Positions 8,684-17,723 of a stretch of 64,000 nucleotides of DNA are shown piece after piece (position 1 is the first letter of the stretch; every line of letters starts with the position of its first letter). Both the position numbers and the translations under genes were made by a program. Origin of the DNA: JACKJA01 sp050297015. Its GTDB lineage: Bacteria; Pseudomonadota; Alphaproteobacteria; Micavibrionales; Micavibrionaceae. The stretch lies in assembly GCA_050297015.1 (NCBI GenBank), contig JBNKRZ010000020.1, forward strand, positions 24,068 through 88,067, in the 5' to 3' direction. Below the pieces are notes generated by a model that had not been told where the DNA came from, searched no databases, and saw nothing but the letters and a program-made list of their open reading frames with translations.

Positions 8684-10291
8684 ATGCTGGAAGACATCGA
8701 AATACTAAATAGCATCAATAACGTCAAAGACCTGTTCAACACAGGCCTTCCTGTGCAGGAACTCCCCGCCCCGGCGCAAAAACTATTTAAAGACGCTTAC
8801 CGGAGTCTACAAAAACAAGAGATGGCCAAAGCGTCTGAAAAATTTGCACAAGTCATGCGCTTCAAACAAGACCACATCCCCACACTAGAGGCCATTGGCA
8901 CAATAGCCTTCAATCTGGGAAATGACGAGGTGGCCGCCAATTTCTTTAAAGCCATTACTGAACTTGCCCCCTTTTATGCCACGGGGTACGGCAAGCTGGC
9001 CAGCGTTTACGCCCTGTCGAATAAGGGAATGGAAGCCATACCCATTTTAAAAAGAGCGCTGGACATAGAGCCAAACAACGTAAAAAACATCATATTATTA
9101 GCCTATTGCTATACAGCCAGCGGCAATCAGGAAGACGCAAAAAAGCAATACAAGGCCGCCATGGCTATGGCGCCGGATCTGGCACACCCCTACTACCTCT
9201 ACATCAAAAACTTTCACACCTTCAAAGACCTCAAAGACGATTCCCTTTATAAAAAGCTCAAACAATTCGAGAAAAAACTGCCAAAGCTTTCCATACGCGA
9301 CCAACAGGAAATCAATGCTTCCATAGCCAAAGCCCATGAAGACATCAAAGATTTCGACACCGCCTTCTCATATTTTGAGAAAGCCGCAGCCATAAGAAAA
9401 GCAAACATCGCTCACGATTATGACATTAACCATTATAAAGCCATCGCTGAATATGTGACGAATATCTTCAATAAAGAGCGTATAGAACGCTATAAAAGTG
9501 AGGGCTTAAAATCGGACAGACCCGTTTTTATCGCCGGCATGCCGCGCTCCGGCACGACGCTTATTGAGCAAATCCTCCACGCACACCCGGACATCTACGG
9601 TATCGGCGAGGTCGATCACATGGAGCAAATACTCAAAAAGAATTATTACATCGAAAATTTTAATTACAAAATATTCTGCGGCACACTAAAGCCGGGGTCC
9701 CCCTCAATCACCCCGGAAGATTTAGGAAAAGAATATCTAGGCATGGCAACAAAGCCGCCGGAGAGCAAAGCCGCCAAACGTCTCATCAACAAATCCATAT
9801 CCAATGTTTTTTGGCTGGGGGTCATTGCCACGGCTATGCCGGGTGCCAAAATCATTCATATATCCCGCAACCCTCTGGATTGTTGTCTTTCCTGCTATAC
9901 ACGGCAGTTCAGCGGCGATAAACAACCCTATACGAATGATCTGGAAGAGCTCGGCATCTACTATAGAATATATAGGGACCTCATGGATCACTGGAAAACA
10001 GTTATCCCCGACATGATCTTGGATGTCGTTTACGAAGAGGTCGTAAATGACTTTGAAAACCAAGCCCGGCGCATTATTGATTTTCTAGACCTCCCCTGGG
10101 ATCAACAATGCCTACGTTACTATGAAAGCAAAAAATTTGTTTCCACAGCCAGCATCACACAGGTACGCCAACCCATCTACAAAACATCCCAAAACAAATG
10201 GAAAAACCACGATAAGCATTTGATACCACTTATCAAAACATTGGGCGATTATGCACCGGAAGACGCCCTTCACATTTTAGAAAAAATATAA
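8684..10291 (+). CDS. TPR-domain sulfotransferase
   Basis: It encodes a 535-residue protein with two parts. Residues about 35-260 form TPR-type helical repeats (for example HIPTLEAIGTIAFNLGNDEV and ILLAYCYTASGNQEDAKKQY). From residue 282 a sulfotransferase domain carries the phosphosulfate loop PVFIAGMPRSGTTLIEQIL and the 3'-phosphate-binding segment HISRNPLDCCLSC. Such enzymes move sulfate from PAPS to a sugar, lipid or tyrosine. No signal peptide is visible. The gene sits alone between the flgE terminator and flagellin, so modification of a flagellar or surface component is possible but unproven. ATG 8684 is preferred to an upstream TTG at 8666. Neither has a good ribosome-binding site. Confidence 0.85.
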   Translation: MLEDIEILNSINNVKDLFNTGLPVQELPAPAQKLFKDAYRSLQKQEMAKASEKFAQVMRFKQDHIPTLEAIGTIAFNLGNDEVAANFFKAITELAPFYATGYGKLASVYALSNKGMEAIPILKRALDIEPNNVKNIILLAYCYTASGNQEDAKKQYKAAMAMAPDLAHPYYLYIKNFHTFKDLKDDSLYKKLKQFEKKLPKLSIRDQQEINASIAKAHEDIKDFDTAFSYFEKAAAIRKANIAHDYDINHYKAIAEYVTNIFNKERIERYKSEGLKSDRPVFIAGMPRSGTTLIEQILHAHPDIYGIGEVDHMEQILKKNYYIENFNYKIFCGTLKPGSPSITPEDLGKEYLGMATKPPESKAAKRLINKSISNVFWLGVIATAMPGAKIIHISRNPLDCCLSCYTRQFSGDKQPYTNDLEELGIYYRIYRDLMDHWKTVIPDMILDVVYEEVVNDFENQARRIIDFLDLPWDQQCLRYYESKKFVSTASITQVRQPIYKTSQNKWKNHDKHLIPLIKTLGDYAPEDALHILEKI

Positions 10292-10434
10292 ATAAAAAGA
10301 AACGCTTTTCCTCTTCCGGGGATAACCTTGGATTTTTTCTAAACACTTTGTTAAGAGTTGTGATATTATACTGGAAGAAGTCGGGAGGATTCCGGCTTAC
10401 CTATATGTCATAAAACCTAGGAAAGGAGACTATT

Positions 10435-12186
10435 ATGACTTCTGATGTTGTTTTAACAGCAGCCCTGAGAAACAACCTTCTCAGTCTGCAATCCACACAA
10501 AAAAGCATTGATGCCAGCCAGCTTCGTCTTGCAACGGGGTTGAAAGTTAACTCTGCTCTTGATAATCCACAAAACTTCTTTGCTTCACAAGCTCTGCAAA
10601 ACCGGGCATCCGACCTTGAGCGTTTGCTCGACGGGATCGGTCAGAACATTCAGGTGATTAAAGCAGCTGACGCCGGTGTTACGGCTCTGACCACTCTGGT
10701 TGAACAAGCCGACTCCGTGGCCCAGAACGCCCGCGATGCTTTGGCGCAAGGAACAGCCGAAGCAAAAGTGGTTGGTGACCGTGACTTGAGTGGCGTCAAT
10801 GATTTGACAACACTGACGGGAATCACCGCTAACGACACGCTCGTATTTACCGTCACTAAAGAAGATGGCACAGCCATCAGCATTGGTAACTACGGTGGCG
10901 CTGTGGCCGCAACGGGTACAGTGACCATCACATCAGGAATGTCAATTGACCAGCTTATCACAGCTATCAATGACTTCCACTTCAGTGATGAAGCTGCGGC
11001 ACCGACAGCCTCCGGAGACCAAGCTCTTGAAGCCTCTCTGGATGATGCCGGACAACTGCAACTCAGAACCCTCAATGGTGGGAACCTGAATATTGAGTTC
11101 GTCGCAACGGGTGGTGGTGCCACAGACGCCGCTAACTTGGCGGAAGCCGCAGACCTCGGTTTCGGTGATCTGGCTCGTTTGGTAACGGACGGTGGTGCTG
11201 GCACGAATAACGTTGAGGTCACAGCTGTTGCTGATGTTGCTCTGCGTTCCTTCGCTTTGTATGACAGCACAACGACGCCTGACACGATTGCCGATCGAAG
11301 CGATTTGCTCTCCACTCTTGTGGACTCAAGCGGTACCGCTCTGTTCGCGAACCTCAACGCCACAACAGATGACTACGTCATCGGCATTAATGGGGGCTCT
11401 CAGCAAACCATCAACCTGACCAGCGCGGCTGGTGCTTCTCTGACAATTCAGGACTTTATTGACCAGATCAATAATAACTCTGCCCTGAATTCGAAAATCG
11501 AAGCATCTTACGATGAAACGACCGGGGTTCTTTCAATCACCCCCACTGATTCATCCGTGACAAGCGTGGAAATTGGTGTTGCCGACAACAACCAAACGGT
11601 AACAGCAAACTTCGGTTTTGGTATCCGCACGATTGCAGCAACAGCGACCGATGCCGTGCAAGAGAGCATTCGTTTAGCCTCTGCTGCCGGTCAACTGGCC
11701 CAATATGAAAGCGACTACAACAATATTCGCGATCAGATCACACAGTTGGTGAGCAACGGTGATACGGGCTACCGCGGTACGAACTTGCTGTATGGTGATG
11801 ACCTAACGACGTTCTTCAACGAAGATCGCTCCAGCACGCTGGTTACGCAAGGCGTCACATTCACGGCAGGCGGCTTAGGTATCTCTGAGGCTAACTTCAG
11901 CCGGACCTCATCTGTTGACGGTGCACTGGAAGAAATCCGGACGGCGCTGGCAACTGTACGGGACTTTGGCTCCACTTTGGCTAACGACCTGACGGTTGTC
12001 CAAACGCGGGAAGACTTCACGACAAGTCTTATCAACACGCTGACGGAAGGGTCCGATAAATTGGTTGTTGCCGACCAGAACGAGGAAGGCGCGAAACTGC
12101 TGGCTCTCCAAACACGCCAACAGTTGGGTGTTACATCCCTGTCTCTGGCTTCCCAGTCTCAACAGTCCATCTTGCGACTGTTCTAA
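10435..12186 (+). CDS. Flagellin
   Basis: It encodes a 583-residue filament subunit, large for an alphaproteobacterial flagellin (usually about 270-300). The N-terminal domain (LLSLQSTQKSIDASQLRLAT, then GLKVNSALDNPQNFFASQAL) and C-terminal coiled domain (ending SLASQSQQSILRLF) are canonical. Residues about 110-400 are an inserted variable region with two flagellin IN-like modules, one around SGMSIDQLITAINDFHF and one around ASLTIQDFIDQINNN. There is no cysteine or signal peptide, consistent with type III export. AAAGGAG lies a few bases before the ATG. It stands as a single-gene unit before its own terminator. FlbT and FlaF, which control flagellin mRNA and secretion, follow. Confidence 0.95.
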   Translation: MTSDVVLTAALRNNLLSLQSTQKSIDASQLRLATGLKVNSALDNPQNFFASQALQNRASDLERLLDGIGQNIQVIKAADAGVTALTTLVEQADSVAQNARDALAQGTAEAKVVGDRDLSGVNDLTTLTGITANDTLVFTVTKEDGTAISIGNYGGAVAATGTVTITSGMSIDQLITAINDFHFSDEAAAPTASGDQALEASLDDAGQLQLRTLNGGNLNIEFVATGGGATDAANLAEAADLGFGDLARLVTDGGAGTNNVEVTAVADVALRSFALYDSTTTPDTIADRSDLLSTLVDSSGTALFANLNATTDDYVIGINGGSQQTINLTSAAGASLTIQDFIDQINNNSALNSKIEASYDETTGVLSITPTDSSVTSVEIGVADNNQTVTANFGFGIRTIAATATDAVQESIRLASAAGQLAQYESDYNNIRDQITQLVSNGDTGYRGTNLLYGDDLTTFFNEDRSSTLVTQGVTFTAGGLGISEANFSRTSSVDGALEEIRTALATVRDFGSTLANDLTVVQTREDFTTSLINTLTEGSDKLVVADQNEEGAKLLALQTRQQLGVTSLSLASQSQQSILRLF

Positions 12187-12220
12187 TCGGGCCGGGGAGA
12201 GACAACTTAAAACAATTACG

Positions 12221-12250
12221 AAAACGGCGGGTAATTCCCGCCGTTTTTTT
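12221..12250 (+). terminator. Rho-independent terminator after flagellin
   Basis: AAAACGGCGGG (12221-12231) and CCCGCCGTTTT (12237-12247) form an 11-base stem with a 5-base loop and a following run of T. Confidence 0.92.
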
Positions 12251-12271
12251 GCGCCTTTTTCCTGAGCACAT

Positions 12272-12358
12272 CGTCATTGCGAGAAATAACATGACGACGC
12301 AATCTGTTTGCTGGCGGGAAAGGAGATTGCTTCGTCGCTCACGCTTCTCGCAATGACG
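12272..12358. repeat. Family B-like palindromic element B2
   Basis: The arms CGTCATTGCGAGAA (12272-12285) and TTCTCGCAATGACG (12345-12358) are perfect 14-base inverted repeats. The interior (ACGCAATCTG and AGATTGCTTCGTCG) is shorter than in other family B copies, so it is a variant or a remnant. Confidence 0.8.
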
Positions 12359-12407
12359 GCGGGGAAAAGCCGTCACCATGAAATCAGTAGATTATTAATC
12401 CTGTGAA

Positions 12408-12416
12408 TGCTATAAT
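12408..12416 (+). promoter_or_regulatory. Putative extended -10 promoter for flbT-flaF
   Basis: TGCTATAAT is a perfect extended -10 box. It lies 56 bases before the flbT start in a gap bounded by the flagellin terminator and repeat B2. No convincing -35 box is present. Confidence 0.45.
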
Positions 12417-12471
12417 CATGGGAGACAAGGAAGCGGAAGAAGTCCAGCTATCGAAAGAAAGGAAGAATCCT

Positions 12472-12861
12472 ATGGCCTTGATTATCGACCTTAAACCCGG
12501 AGAAAAAGTTCTCATTGGCGATTCTGTCATCACCAATGATGAGCAGCGCACGCGCCTTCACATTTCCGGCGACTCCCCTATCATGCGCGAAAAAGATGTT
12601 ATGAAGGAAGAGGAAGCCTCCTCCCCCTGCAAGAAAATTTACTTTCTGGTTCAATGCATGTACCTAGCACGCAATCCACAGGAATATCACAAACGCTATT
12701 TCTCTCAGGTCAAAGAATTGCAAAACGCTGCGCCGACCACCACACTTTTTATCATGAAAATCGGCGAACATATCCTCGAAGGTCACTATTACAAAGCTTT
12801 AAAACAAGCCAAAGAACTTATTAAACACGAACAAGAGTTAATCGAAAATGTCTCCCAATAA
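12472..12861 (+). CDS. flbT: Flagellin mRNA regulator FlbT
   Basis: It encodes a 129-residue protein. In Caulobacter FlbT binds the flagellin mRNA leader and destabilises it until hooks are complete. Family features seen are MALIIDLKPGEKVLIGDSVI, MREKDVM, KKIYFLVQCMYLA and GHYYKALKQAKELI. The start at 12472 matches the family N-terminus and follows AAAGGAAG; the longer reading adds 23 unrelated residues. It overlaps flaF by 14 bases, so the pair is translationally coupled. Position just after flagellin fits its role. Confidence 0.92.
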   Translation: MALIIDLKPGEKVLIGDSVITNDEQRTRLHISGDSPIMREKDVMKEEEASSPCKKIYFLVQCMYLARNPQEYHKRYFSQVKELQNAAPTTTLFIMKIGEHILEGHYYKALKQAKELIKHEQELIENVSQ

Positions 12862-13282
12862 CACCCCATCGCCCCCCAGCAACCCGCATGCCGCTGCGGC
12901 TGGCGCTTATGACCAGCATGCCCAAACCCACACGCCCAATCAACGAGAGTTAGAAGCGCGTATATTGCTGAAAGCAGCAAAGGCCTTTCAAGAAATACAA
13001 AAAAAATGGGCCGACATAACATCGGAAGAACTCAACGAAGCTCTGACCTATAACCGCCAAATATGGATGATGTTTGTCGATACGGCCGTTGAAGATGAAA
13101 ATCCCGACCGTTCGGACCTGTTGCGCAACAACATTGCTAATCTCGGCGTTTTCATTTTCAACCATACGCTTGACGTCATGTCGACACCATCACCGGAAAA
13201 ACTGGATGTTCTTATTGAAATTAATCAGGACATTGCCGCTGGCCTCATGAGCAAACCGTCTTCCGGTGATTCAGAGGAGTAA
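12848..13282 (+). CDS. flaF: Flagellar biosynthesis regulator FlaF
   Basis: It encodes a 144-residue protein that promotes flagellin synthesis or secretion, acting opposite to FlbT in Caulobacter. The conserved part is AAGAYDQHAQTHTPNQRELE, then EALTYNRQIWMMFVDTAV and LLRNNIANLGVFIFNHTL. The family is usually about 110-120 residues. The extra length here is a Pro- and Asn-rich N-terminal lead of about 12 residues and an acidic tail. The start overlaps the end of flbT. Confidence 0.92.
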   Translation: MSPNNTPSPPSNPHAAAAGAYDQHAQTHTPNQRELEARILLKAAKAFQEIQKKWADITSEELNEALTYNRQIWMMFVDTAVEDENPDRSDLLRNNIANLGVFIFNHTLDVMSTPSPEKLDVLIEINQDIAAGLMSKPSSGDSEE

Positions 13283-13297
13283 ACGGAGAAATACAGC

Positions 13298-13321
13298 ATA
13301 AAAAAACCGCCTCTACGGCGG
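13298..13321 (-). terminator. Terminator for the FlaG-like gene (minus strand)
   Basis: Read on the minus strand, CCGCC-GTAGA-GGCGG is followed by a run of T, a short rho-independent terminator 33 bases past the FlaG-like stop. It may also help end flaF transcription from the other side. Confidence 0.6.
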
Positions 13322-13353
13322 CCCCACGAGAACAACACAAAACAAAGCCATTC

Positions 13354-13815
13354 TCAAGCAAACATCGTCACATCCCCGCCACTGACATTCGCGGATTGCG
13401 ATGCGGTTTGAGAAGCCGATTCAAAGGCCGCAAGCTGTTGCGAGGGAACCGGAATGGAGTGTGAAGAAGACTCCGGCGCAGCAACCTTCGCCTCACCTCC
13501 CTGAGAGACTTCCGCTTGCTTACGCGGCGCCGCATTTTCAGCAGCCAAAAGAGCTTTTTCCTGACGCGTTCTTTCCGCCAAACGGCTCTCGGAGGGAAAC
13601 TGCGTCAAGACATCCCCCGTATCGGAATCACGTATTTGCAAAACAGCCGTGTCGAATGTGAGATCCACATGAATGTAAGGGCTAACATACGGGGCCTGCG
13701 CAACCTTTTGCACCTTATCAGGGTTAGAAGCATAAGACTCCGCCGTGCTGACCCGTTCGGCTGTCGCCTTGGTCAACGGAGAAGTTTGCAGCACTGAATT
13801 GACAGCTTCTAACAT
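13354..13815 (-). CDS. FlaG-like flagellar protein
   Basis: It encodes a 153-residue protein on the strand opposite its neighbours. The middle holds IHVDLTFDTAVLQIRDSDTG followed by DVLTQFPSE, the pattern of the FlaG family (a hydrophobic strand, then D-x-DTG-x-V-x-x-x-P). FlaG proteins influence filament length in several bacteria. The C-terminal third is Ala, Ser and Gln rich and probably unstructured. Two starts are possible. The one at 13815 (MLEAVNSVLQTS) looks more natural than 13848, and neither has a strong ribosome-binding site. Context among flagellar genes supports the call. Confidence 0.65.
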   Translation of the reverse strand: MLEAVNSVLQTSPLTKATAERVSTAESYASNPDKVQKVAQAPYVSPYIHVDLTFDTAVLQIRDSDTGDVLTQFPSESRLAERTRQEKALLAAENAAPRKQAEVSQGGEAKVAAPESSSHSIPVPSQQLAAFESASQTASQSANVSGGDVTMFA

Positions 13816-14089
13816 AATATCTAACCGTTTTTCATACCCAAAGATCACATCTCAAAAAATAGATGGACCTACCTAGTATCATGGTACTACACATATACGC
13901 AAAAGTCAAATCTTTTCACCCCTCTTTTCCTTTTAAATCAATAGAAAAGCCAAATTCCGCTCCGCCCTACACCCGTATGTCTCCCCCCCCCTCAACAAAG
14001 CGCGAAAAAAGCGAAAAAGAAGGCTGTGGAAAATCATTAAAAAAACCTTTATACTCATAAAGGGAGCAAAGATTCCCGTCTTTTCGCGC

Positions 14090-14105
14090 TGGCGCAGATC
14101 TTGCA
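14090..14105 (+). promoter_or_regulatory. Sigma-54 promoter for fliF
   Basis: TGGCGC-N5-TTGCA fits the sigma-54 consensus with one change (G for A in the -24 box). GG and GC are 12 bases apart. The predicted start near 14117 leaves a leader of about 83 bases. The 13816-14089 gap upstream shows no other gene, only AT-rich tracts and a C-rich run near 13983. Confidence 0.75.
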
Positions 14106-14199
14106 CAGCATCCCCGCAGGAAATAATAGCGGGTGCATTTTGTCTTTTCCTTGCGATAGGGCATCATGTCACCCCAACAAAGATATTAAGGTTACGTTT

Positions 14200-15843
14200 G
14201 TGAACAGCTTTTTTGAAACACTAAAACAGCTAGGGCCGGGGCGCCTTGCCATTATGGGCGGGATACTGGTCGGCCTGTTGCTTTTCTTTATTTTCGTATC
14301 CATGCGCGTTTCAACGTCGGATATGAGCTTGCTTTATAACGACTTGTCATCCACTGACTCCGCTGCTATGGCTGGCAAATTATCAGAAAGCAACATTCCA
14401 TACGATTTGTCGCAAGACGGTTCCAGCATTGAAGTCCCCAAAGATATGGTCCCCGAAGCCCGCATGATTCTTGCGAAGGAAGGATTGCCCAGCGGCGGCT
14501 CTATGGGATACGAAATATTCGACCAACAATCCGGTTTTGGCACGACGAACTTTGTCCAGAACATCAATCAAGTCCGTGCCTTGGAGGGCGAGCTCGCCCG
14601 CACAATCAGCTCGTTAGACCCCATCCGCAGTGCGCGCGTTCATCTTGTTTTACCACAGCGCGAATTATTCAGCCGCGATTCACGACCAGCTAGCGCCAGC
14701 GTCTTTGTCAACCTGCGCCCTGGCGCCAACCTCGATCGGGAACAAGTCCTTGCGGTTCAATCATTGGTATCTTCTGCCGTTGCCAATATGAAGCCTCAAA
14801 AAGTTTCGCTCATCGACAGCGCAGGTAATCTTTTGGCGCGCGGTGACGGCGATGATGAGACGATGTTAACGGTCAAGGCGGAAGAAATGCGCCGCAGCTA
14901 CGAGCAACGCCTCACCTCCTCCATCGAAGACATTATCGGACGTGTGGTGGGTTATGGCCGGGTGCGCGCCAATGTGACGGCGGATCTGAATTTCGACCGC
15001 ATCAGCACCAACGAAGAGCTTTATGACCCGGAAGGACAAGTTCTACGCTCCTCACAGATCACGGAGGAAAGCAATACAGAGCGGGAACAATCGGCGGGTG
15101 ATGTCTCTGTACAAAACAATCTGCCGGGCATTGCGGGGGACCTACTCTCCGATCAACAGCCCTCTTTAGAAAATTCCCGACTTGAGGAAGTTTCAAACTA
15201 TGAAATCAGCAAAACCGTTCGCTCTTTAATCCGGGAAGTTGGAGAAGTAAAAAAACTCTCCGTTGCGGTCCTGATTGATGGAACATACGCCGAAGATGAA
15301 GAGGGAAATCGTGTCTACACCCCTCGCACACAAGAACAGCTAGACCAAATCAAAGCTTTGGTTTCCTCGGCCATCGGCTATGATGAGGAACGCGGCGATA
15401 CACTGGAAATCATAAACATGAAATTCGCAGAGATCGAAGCGAATGATGAAGCTCTGGATCTCAATTTATTTCTTGGCTTTGACCGTAGCGATCTGATTGA
15501 TGCCACGGAAATTATTATCGTCGCCATTATGATTATCCTTGTCGTTCTCCTCGTTCTTCAACCGATGATCGGACGGCTTATCTCCACGGAAGGCCCGGAT
15601 ATTTCCGAAGAGTTCGAAGCCGAGCTTTTGGCCGGCTCATCGAAACCGGCTTTGGAAGCGCCGCCAATCGAGAAAAAACAACAGCCTGTGGTGGAAGAAG
15701 AAGAGGAAGAAAACTTGATTGATATGCAACGCGTTGAAGGTAAGGTGAAAGCCTCAACCGTTAAACGGGTGGAAGAAATCGTAGACAGCTACCCCAACGA
15801 AACTGTTTCCGTTCTTCGTAACTGGATGAACCAGGAAGGTTAG
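14200..15843 (+). CDS. fliF: Flagellar MS-ring protein FliF
   Basis: It encodes a 547-residue inner-membrane protein that forms the MS-ring and export housing. Family features are ETLKQLGPGRLAIMGG, an N-terminal membrane helix (residues about 19-38), the ring-building motif ARVHLVLPQRELF and SASVFVNLRPG. A C-terminal membrane helix follows (about 440-460, IIIVAIMIILVVLLVLQPMI), then a cytoplasmic tail that binds FliG. The GTG start at 14200 is chosen because it matches FliF N-termini and follows AAGG. A longer reading from a TTG at 14101 would start inside the sigma-54 promoter. It heads the fliF-fliG-fliH-fliN-motA-flbD operon. Confidence 0.95.
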   Translation: MNSFFETLKQLGPGRLAIMGGILVGLLLFFIFVSMRVSTSDMSLLYNDLSSTDSAAMAGKLSESNIPYDLSQDGSSIEVPKDMVPEARMILAKEGLPSGGSMGYEIFDQQSGFGTTNFVQNINQVRALEGELARTISSLDPIRSARVHLVLPQRELFSRDSRPASASVFVNLRPGANLDREQVLAVQSLVSSAVANMKPQKVSLIDSAGNLLARGDGDDETMLTVKAEEMRRSYEQRLTSSIEDIIGRVVGYGRVRANVTADLNFDRISTNEELYDPEGQVLRSSQITEESNTEREQSAGDVSVQNNLPGIAGDLLSDQQPSLENSRLEEVSNYEISKTVRSLIREVGEVKKLSVAVLIDGTYAEDEEGNRVYTPRTQEQLDQIKALVSSAIGYDEERGDTLEIINMKFAEIEANDEALDLNLFLGFDRSDLIDATEIIIVAIMIILVVLLVLQPMIGRLISTEGPDISEEFEAELLAGSSKPALEAPPIEKKQQPVVEEEEEENLIDMQRVEGKVKASTVKRVEEIVDSYPNETVSVLRNWMNQEG

Positions 15844-15855
15844 GAGTATAGAGCA

Positions 15856-16872
15856 ATGAGAGTACGCGAAGACTATCGTACACTGAGTGGCGCTGAAAAA
15901 GCGTCAATCTTTATGCTTGCTTTGGGAGAGGAGCACACAGCCAAGATATTCGAACACATGGACTATGATGAAATCATGGAGATTTCTCAAACCATGGCCG
16001 GATTGGGGAAAGTGGGATCCAGCATTATTGAACGTCTATTTATGGACTTCGCCGAACAAATGAGTTCGACAAACACACTGGTCGGGACGCTGGACAGCAC
16101 CGAACGCCTTTTGGGAAAGGTGCTGGGTAAAGATAAAGTCGACACCATCATGGAGGAAATTCGCGGTCCGGCGGGACGCACCATGTGGGAAAAACTCGGT
16201 AATGTTAACGAAGAAGTCCTTGCGAACTTCTTGCAAAAAGAATACCCGCAAACCGTCGCCGTTGTGCTTTCAAAAATACAAATAGACCACGCCGCTCGTG
16301 TCTTGGGGATGCTGCCTGACAATTTCGCACTGGAAGTCATCAGCCGCATGCTGCGGATGGAAGCCGTTCAAAAAGATGTTTTGGATGACGTTGAAAAAAC
16401 GCTGCGCACAGAGTTCATGTCCAACCTTGCACGAACGCAACGTCGCGACAGCCATGAAATGATGGCCGACATCTTTAACTGCATGGACCGTTCCGTTGAA
16501 ACGAAATTCATGGAAGAGCTGGAAAAAGCGCTGCCTGAGTCGGCTGAAAAGATCCGCAGCCTTATGTTCACATTCGAAGATCTTCTCAAGCTCGACCCCT
16601 CCTCCATTCAGACTCTTATCCGGGCGGTGGACAAGGAAAAACTACCAGCGGCCCTCAAAGGCGCGACCGAATCTCTGCACGATCTGTTCTTCTCAAACAT
16701 GTCCGAACGGGCGGCAAAAATCATGAAGGAAGATATGGCGGCTATGGGCCCGGTACGCTTGAAAGATGTCGAAGAAGCGCAACAATACATAGTCAACGTA
16801 ACCAAAGACCTCGAAGACCGGGGCGAAATTGTTATTTCCTCCGGCAGCGAAGAGGATGAGTTAATTTACTGA
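15856..16872 (+). CDS. fliG: Flagellar motor switch protein FliG
   Basis: It encodes the 338-residue switch protein that links the MS-ring to FliN/FliM and receives torque from the stator. The N-terminal domain begins RTLSGAEKASIFMLALGEEH. The middle domain has the PQT motif (KEYPQTVAVVLSKI). The C-terminal torque helix region is present (FEDLLKLDPSSIQTLIRAVD). Length is normal. It starts 12 bases after fliF, with AGGAG upstream, and its stop overlaps the fliH start by one base. Confidence 0.96.
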   Translation: MRVREDYRTLSGAEKASIFMLALGEEHTAKIFEHMDYDEIMEISQTMAGLGKVGSSIIERLFMDFAEQMSSTNTLVGTLDSTERLLGKVLGKDKVDTIMEEIRGPAGRTMWEKLGNVNEEVLANFLQKEYPQTVAVVLSKIQIDHAARVLGMLPDNFALEVISRMLRMEAVQKDVLDDVEKTLRTEFMSNLARTQRRDSHEMMADIFNCMDRSVETKFMEELEKALPESAEKIRSLMFTFEDLLKLDPSSIQTLIRAVDKEKLPAALKGATESLHDLFFSNMSERAAKIMKEDMAAMGPVRLKDVEEAQQYIVNVTKDLEDRGEIVISSGSEEDELIY

Positions 16873-17723
16873 TGAGCACGGAAATCGAAAATATAAAAAG
16901 TGAGGAACGAACGGGAGCCACTGAAAAGTTTTTCTTCAATCTTAATAACTTTAATGACGATTACGTAGAAGAACCCGAAGAGGAAATCCCTCCTCCTCCG
17001 ACGTTCAGCGAAGAAGAGCTGGCCGATGCACAAGCCGAAGCTTTTGCAAAAGGCCGCCAGGCCGGACTGGACGAAGCCGCCGCCAGCCGCGAGAAAGCTG
17101 TCGCGGACCTTTTAGCCGTGATCGCAAAAAACTACGATACACTTTTTTCCGCGGAAGACGAACGCAACCGCCTATTTGAACACGAAACGCTTCATCTCGC
17201 CCTCACGATCTTCAAAAAAATATTTCCAACCCTCAATGCGAATCACGGCCTTGCCGAAATAGAATCCGTTCTGGAAAAGATCATCCATAGCCAAACGGCA
17301 CCGTCCAAAATCAACATAGAAGTCATGCCTGAGCATTGCGAATCTTTGCAAACCTATATCGACGAAGCCCTGAAACTGAGCGAAACAAGCGGCCTGTGCA
17401 CCGTTGCAGGCAACGAAAACCTGGGGCCGGGGGATTGCCTGCTGCGCTGGGATAATGGCGGCGCCCACCGTAGCGCCACAGCGTTATCCCAACAAATATC
17501 AGAACATTTAGAACAGGCCCTTGCGGGAAACCCTCGCCTGTCGGATAATGAGGAGGATGTAACGTCCGAAACGGATGCGGATAGTGCCGTCTCTTCCGAA
17601 CAGACAAAGACGGATGACGAAGCAGACGATAGCACGACGGACAACCAAAATGATCTCGCCCCTCCCTCTTCCGGGGAAGAGCCAGAGGGTAACGACGAAC
17701 AAACACACGGAGATGAGCCATGA
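16872..17723 (+). CDS. fliH: Flagellar export ATPase regulator FliH
   Basis: It encodes a 283-residue cytoplasmic protein expected to hold FliI inactive and dock it at FliN. The central region FAKGRQAGLDEAAASREKAV and the C-terminal domain (LHLALTIFKKIFPTLN, then LGPGDCLLRWDNGGAHRSAT) fit the FliH/FlbE family. FliH sequences are poorly conserved. The final 75 residues are an acidic, Asp, Glu, Ser and Thr rich tail not normally present. It is coupled to fliG at its start (overlap TGATG) and to fliN at its end (ATGA). Confidence 0.82.
   Translation: MSTEIENIKSEERTGATEKFFFNLNNFNDDYVEEPEEEIPPPPTFSEEELADAQAEAFAKGRQAGLDEAAASREKAVADLLAVIAKNYDTLFSAEDERNRLFEHETLHLALTIFKKIFPTLNANHGLAEIESVLEKIIHSQTAPSKINIEVMPEHCESLQTYIDEALKLSETSGLCTVAGNENLGPGDCLLRWDNGGAHRSATALSQQISEHLEQALAGNPRLSDNEEDVTSETDADSAVSSEQTKTDDEADDSTTDNQNDLAPPSSGEEPEGNDEQTHGDEP

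Noticed and set aside
14101..14199. N-terminal extension of fliF from a TTG
   Set aside because: The TTG is part of the sigma-54 -12 box, so it would not be in the transcript.
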